DNA from: Rhodovulum sulfidophilum
GTDB lineage: Bacteria; Pseudomonadota; Alphaproteobacteria; Rhodobacterales; Rhodobacteraceae
DNA length: 64,000 nucleotides
NCBI GenBank assembly: GCA_003241785.1
Contig: QFPW01000002.1
Coordinates: 310,001 to 374,000, forward strand
Direction of reading: 5' to 3'
Numbering within the stretch: the stretch's first letter is position 1; every line of letters begins with the position of its first letter. The notes beneath the pieces are model-generated. The model was not told the origin of the DNA. It did not search any database and saw only the letters and a program-made list of their open reading frames with translations. Shown here piece after piece: positions 63,769-64,000 of this stretch. The position numbers were made by a program, and so were the translations under genes.

Positions 63769-64000
63769 ATGACCGACGGATTAAGCCTCACCGCCTTCCT
63801 CGACCCGGCGCCCGCCGCGAGCATCCCCAGCGGGGTCGCCGCGCCGGAGGACGCGGCGCCCCGGGCCGCGGTCCAGCGCGGCGGGGTCGCGGCCGTCGTC
63901 ATCGGGCGCAACGAGGGGGCGCGGCTGCGCGACTGCCTCGCCTCGGTCATCGGCGTCGCCGGCCCGGTGATCTACGTCGATTCGGGCTCGACCGACGGCA
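63769..64000 (+). CDS. family 2 glycosyltransferase, cut by the window end
   Basis: From the ATG at 63769 the first 77 residues are present. After a 40-residue leader, VAAVVIGRNEGARLRDCL and VIYVDSGSTDG give the start of a GT2 domain (DSGSTDG is the nucleotide-sugar site). It is divergent from the polymerase gene with a 119-base gap and belongs to the same exopolysaccharide region. The ribosome binding site is weak. Confidence 0.85.
   Translation, partial: MTDGLSLTAFLDPAPAASIPSGVAAPEDAAPRAAVQRGGVAAVVIGRNEGARLRDCLASVIGVAGPVIYVDSGSTDG

Overview
The window reads as chromosomal DNA of a very GC-rich (roughly 70 percent by eye) alphaproteobacterium, most likely of the Rhodobacterales. Evidence for this is the gene order ftsB-pdhA-pdhB-pdhC with a lipoyl domain on the E1 beta subunit, a coiled-coil protein overlapping zapA, a DhnA-type class I aldolase behind tkt and pgk, and an exosortase E/protease fusion of the kind known from that group. 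The order-level placement is inference. I see no rRNA, tRNA, CRISPR array, insertion sequence or prophage.

Positions 1-39500 are mostly core genome. They hold a polysaccharide deacetylase, an HdeD-like protein, two tandem paralogous lipoproteins, a LysR regulator with an operator-like palindrome, a putative sRNA gene (3945-4061), purL, a MxaD-like and a beta-propeller protein, BolA with a monothiol glutaredoxin, zapA, tkt-pgk-fba (with no gap gene between), a TetR/lactonase pair with two perfect palindromes, ftsB, the pyruvate dehydrogenase genes, a purine permease, a ferredoxin, a solitary ParA, a ketoacid CoA-transferase operon split by two SGNH/GSCFA-type genes, lepA, an AT-rich DUF2971 gene that looks foreign, a succinate/acetate CoA-transferase, a lytic transglycosylase and a second, AtoDA-like CoA-transferase. 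GC-rich inverted repeats recur between genes.

Positions 39572-64000 are an envelope and natural-product region, nearly all on the minus strand. First comes exosortase E/protease (apparently frameshifted), a glycosyltransferase and a secreted glycosidase-like RTX protein, with a divergent GMC oxidoreductase. Next is a four-gene operon: a type I PKS (KS-AT-KR-DH-ACP-TE), a glycosyltransferase, an NRPS whose adenylation domain is interrupted by a luciferase-like monooxygenase and which starts with a formyltransferase domain, and a phosphopantetheinyl transferase. Last is an exopolysaccharide operon (polymerase/ligase, two GT4 enzymes, an acyltransferase) with a divergent GT2 gene cut by the window end. 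The NRPS ends in a carrier without a release domain while the PKS ends in a thioesterase, so the likely assembly order is NRPS to PKS to TE, the reverse of gene order. This locus is the best candidate for an undescribed system.
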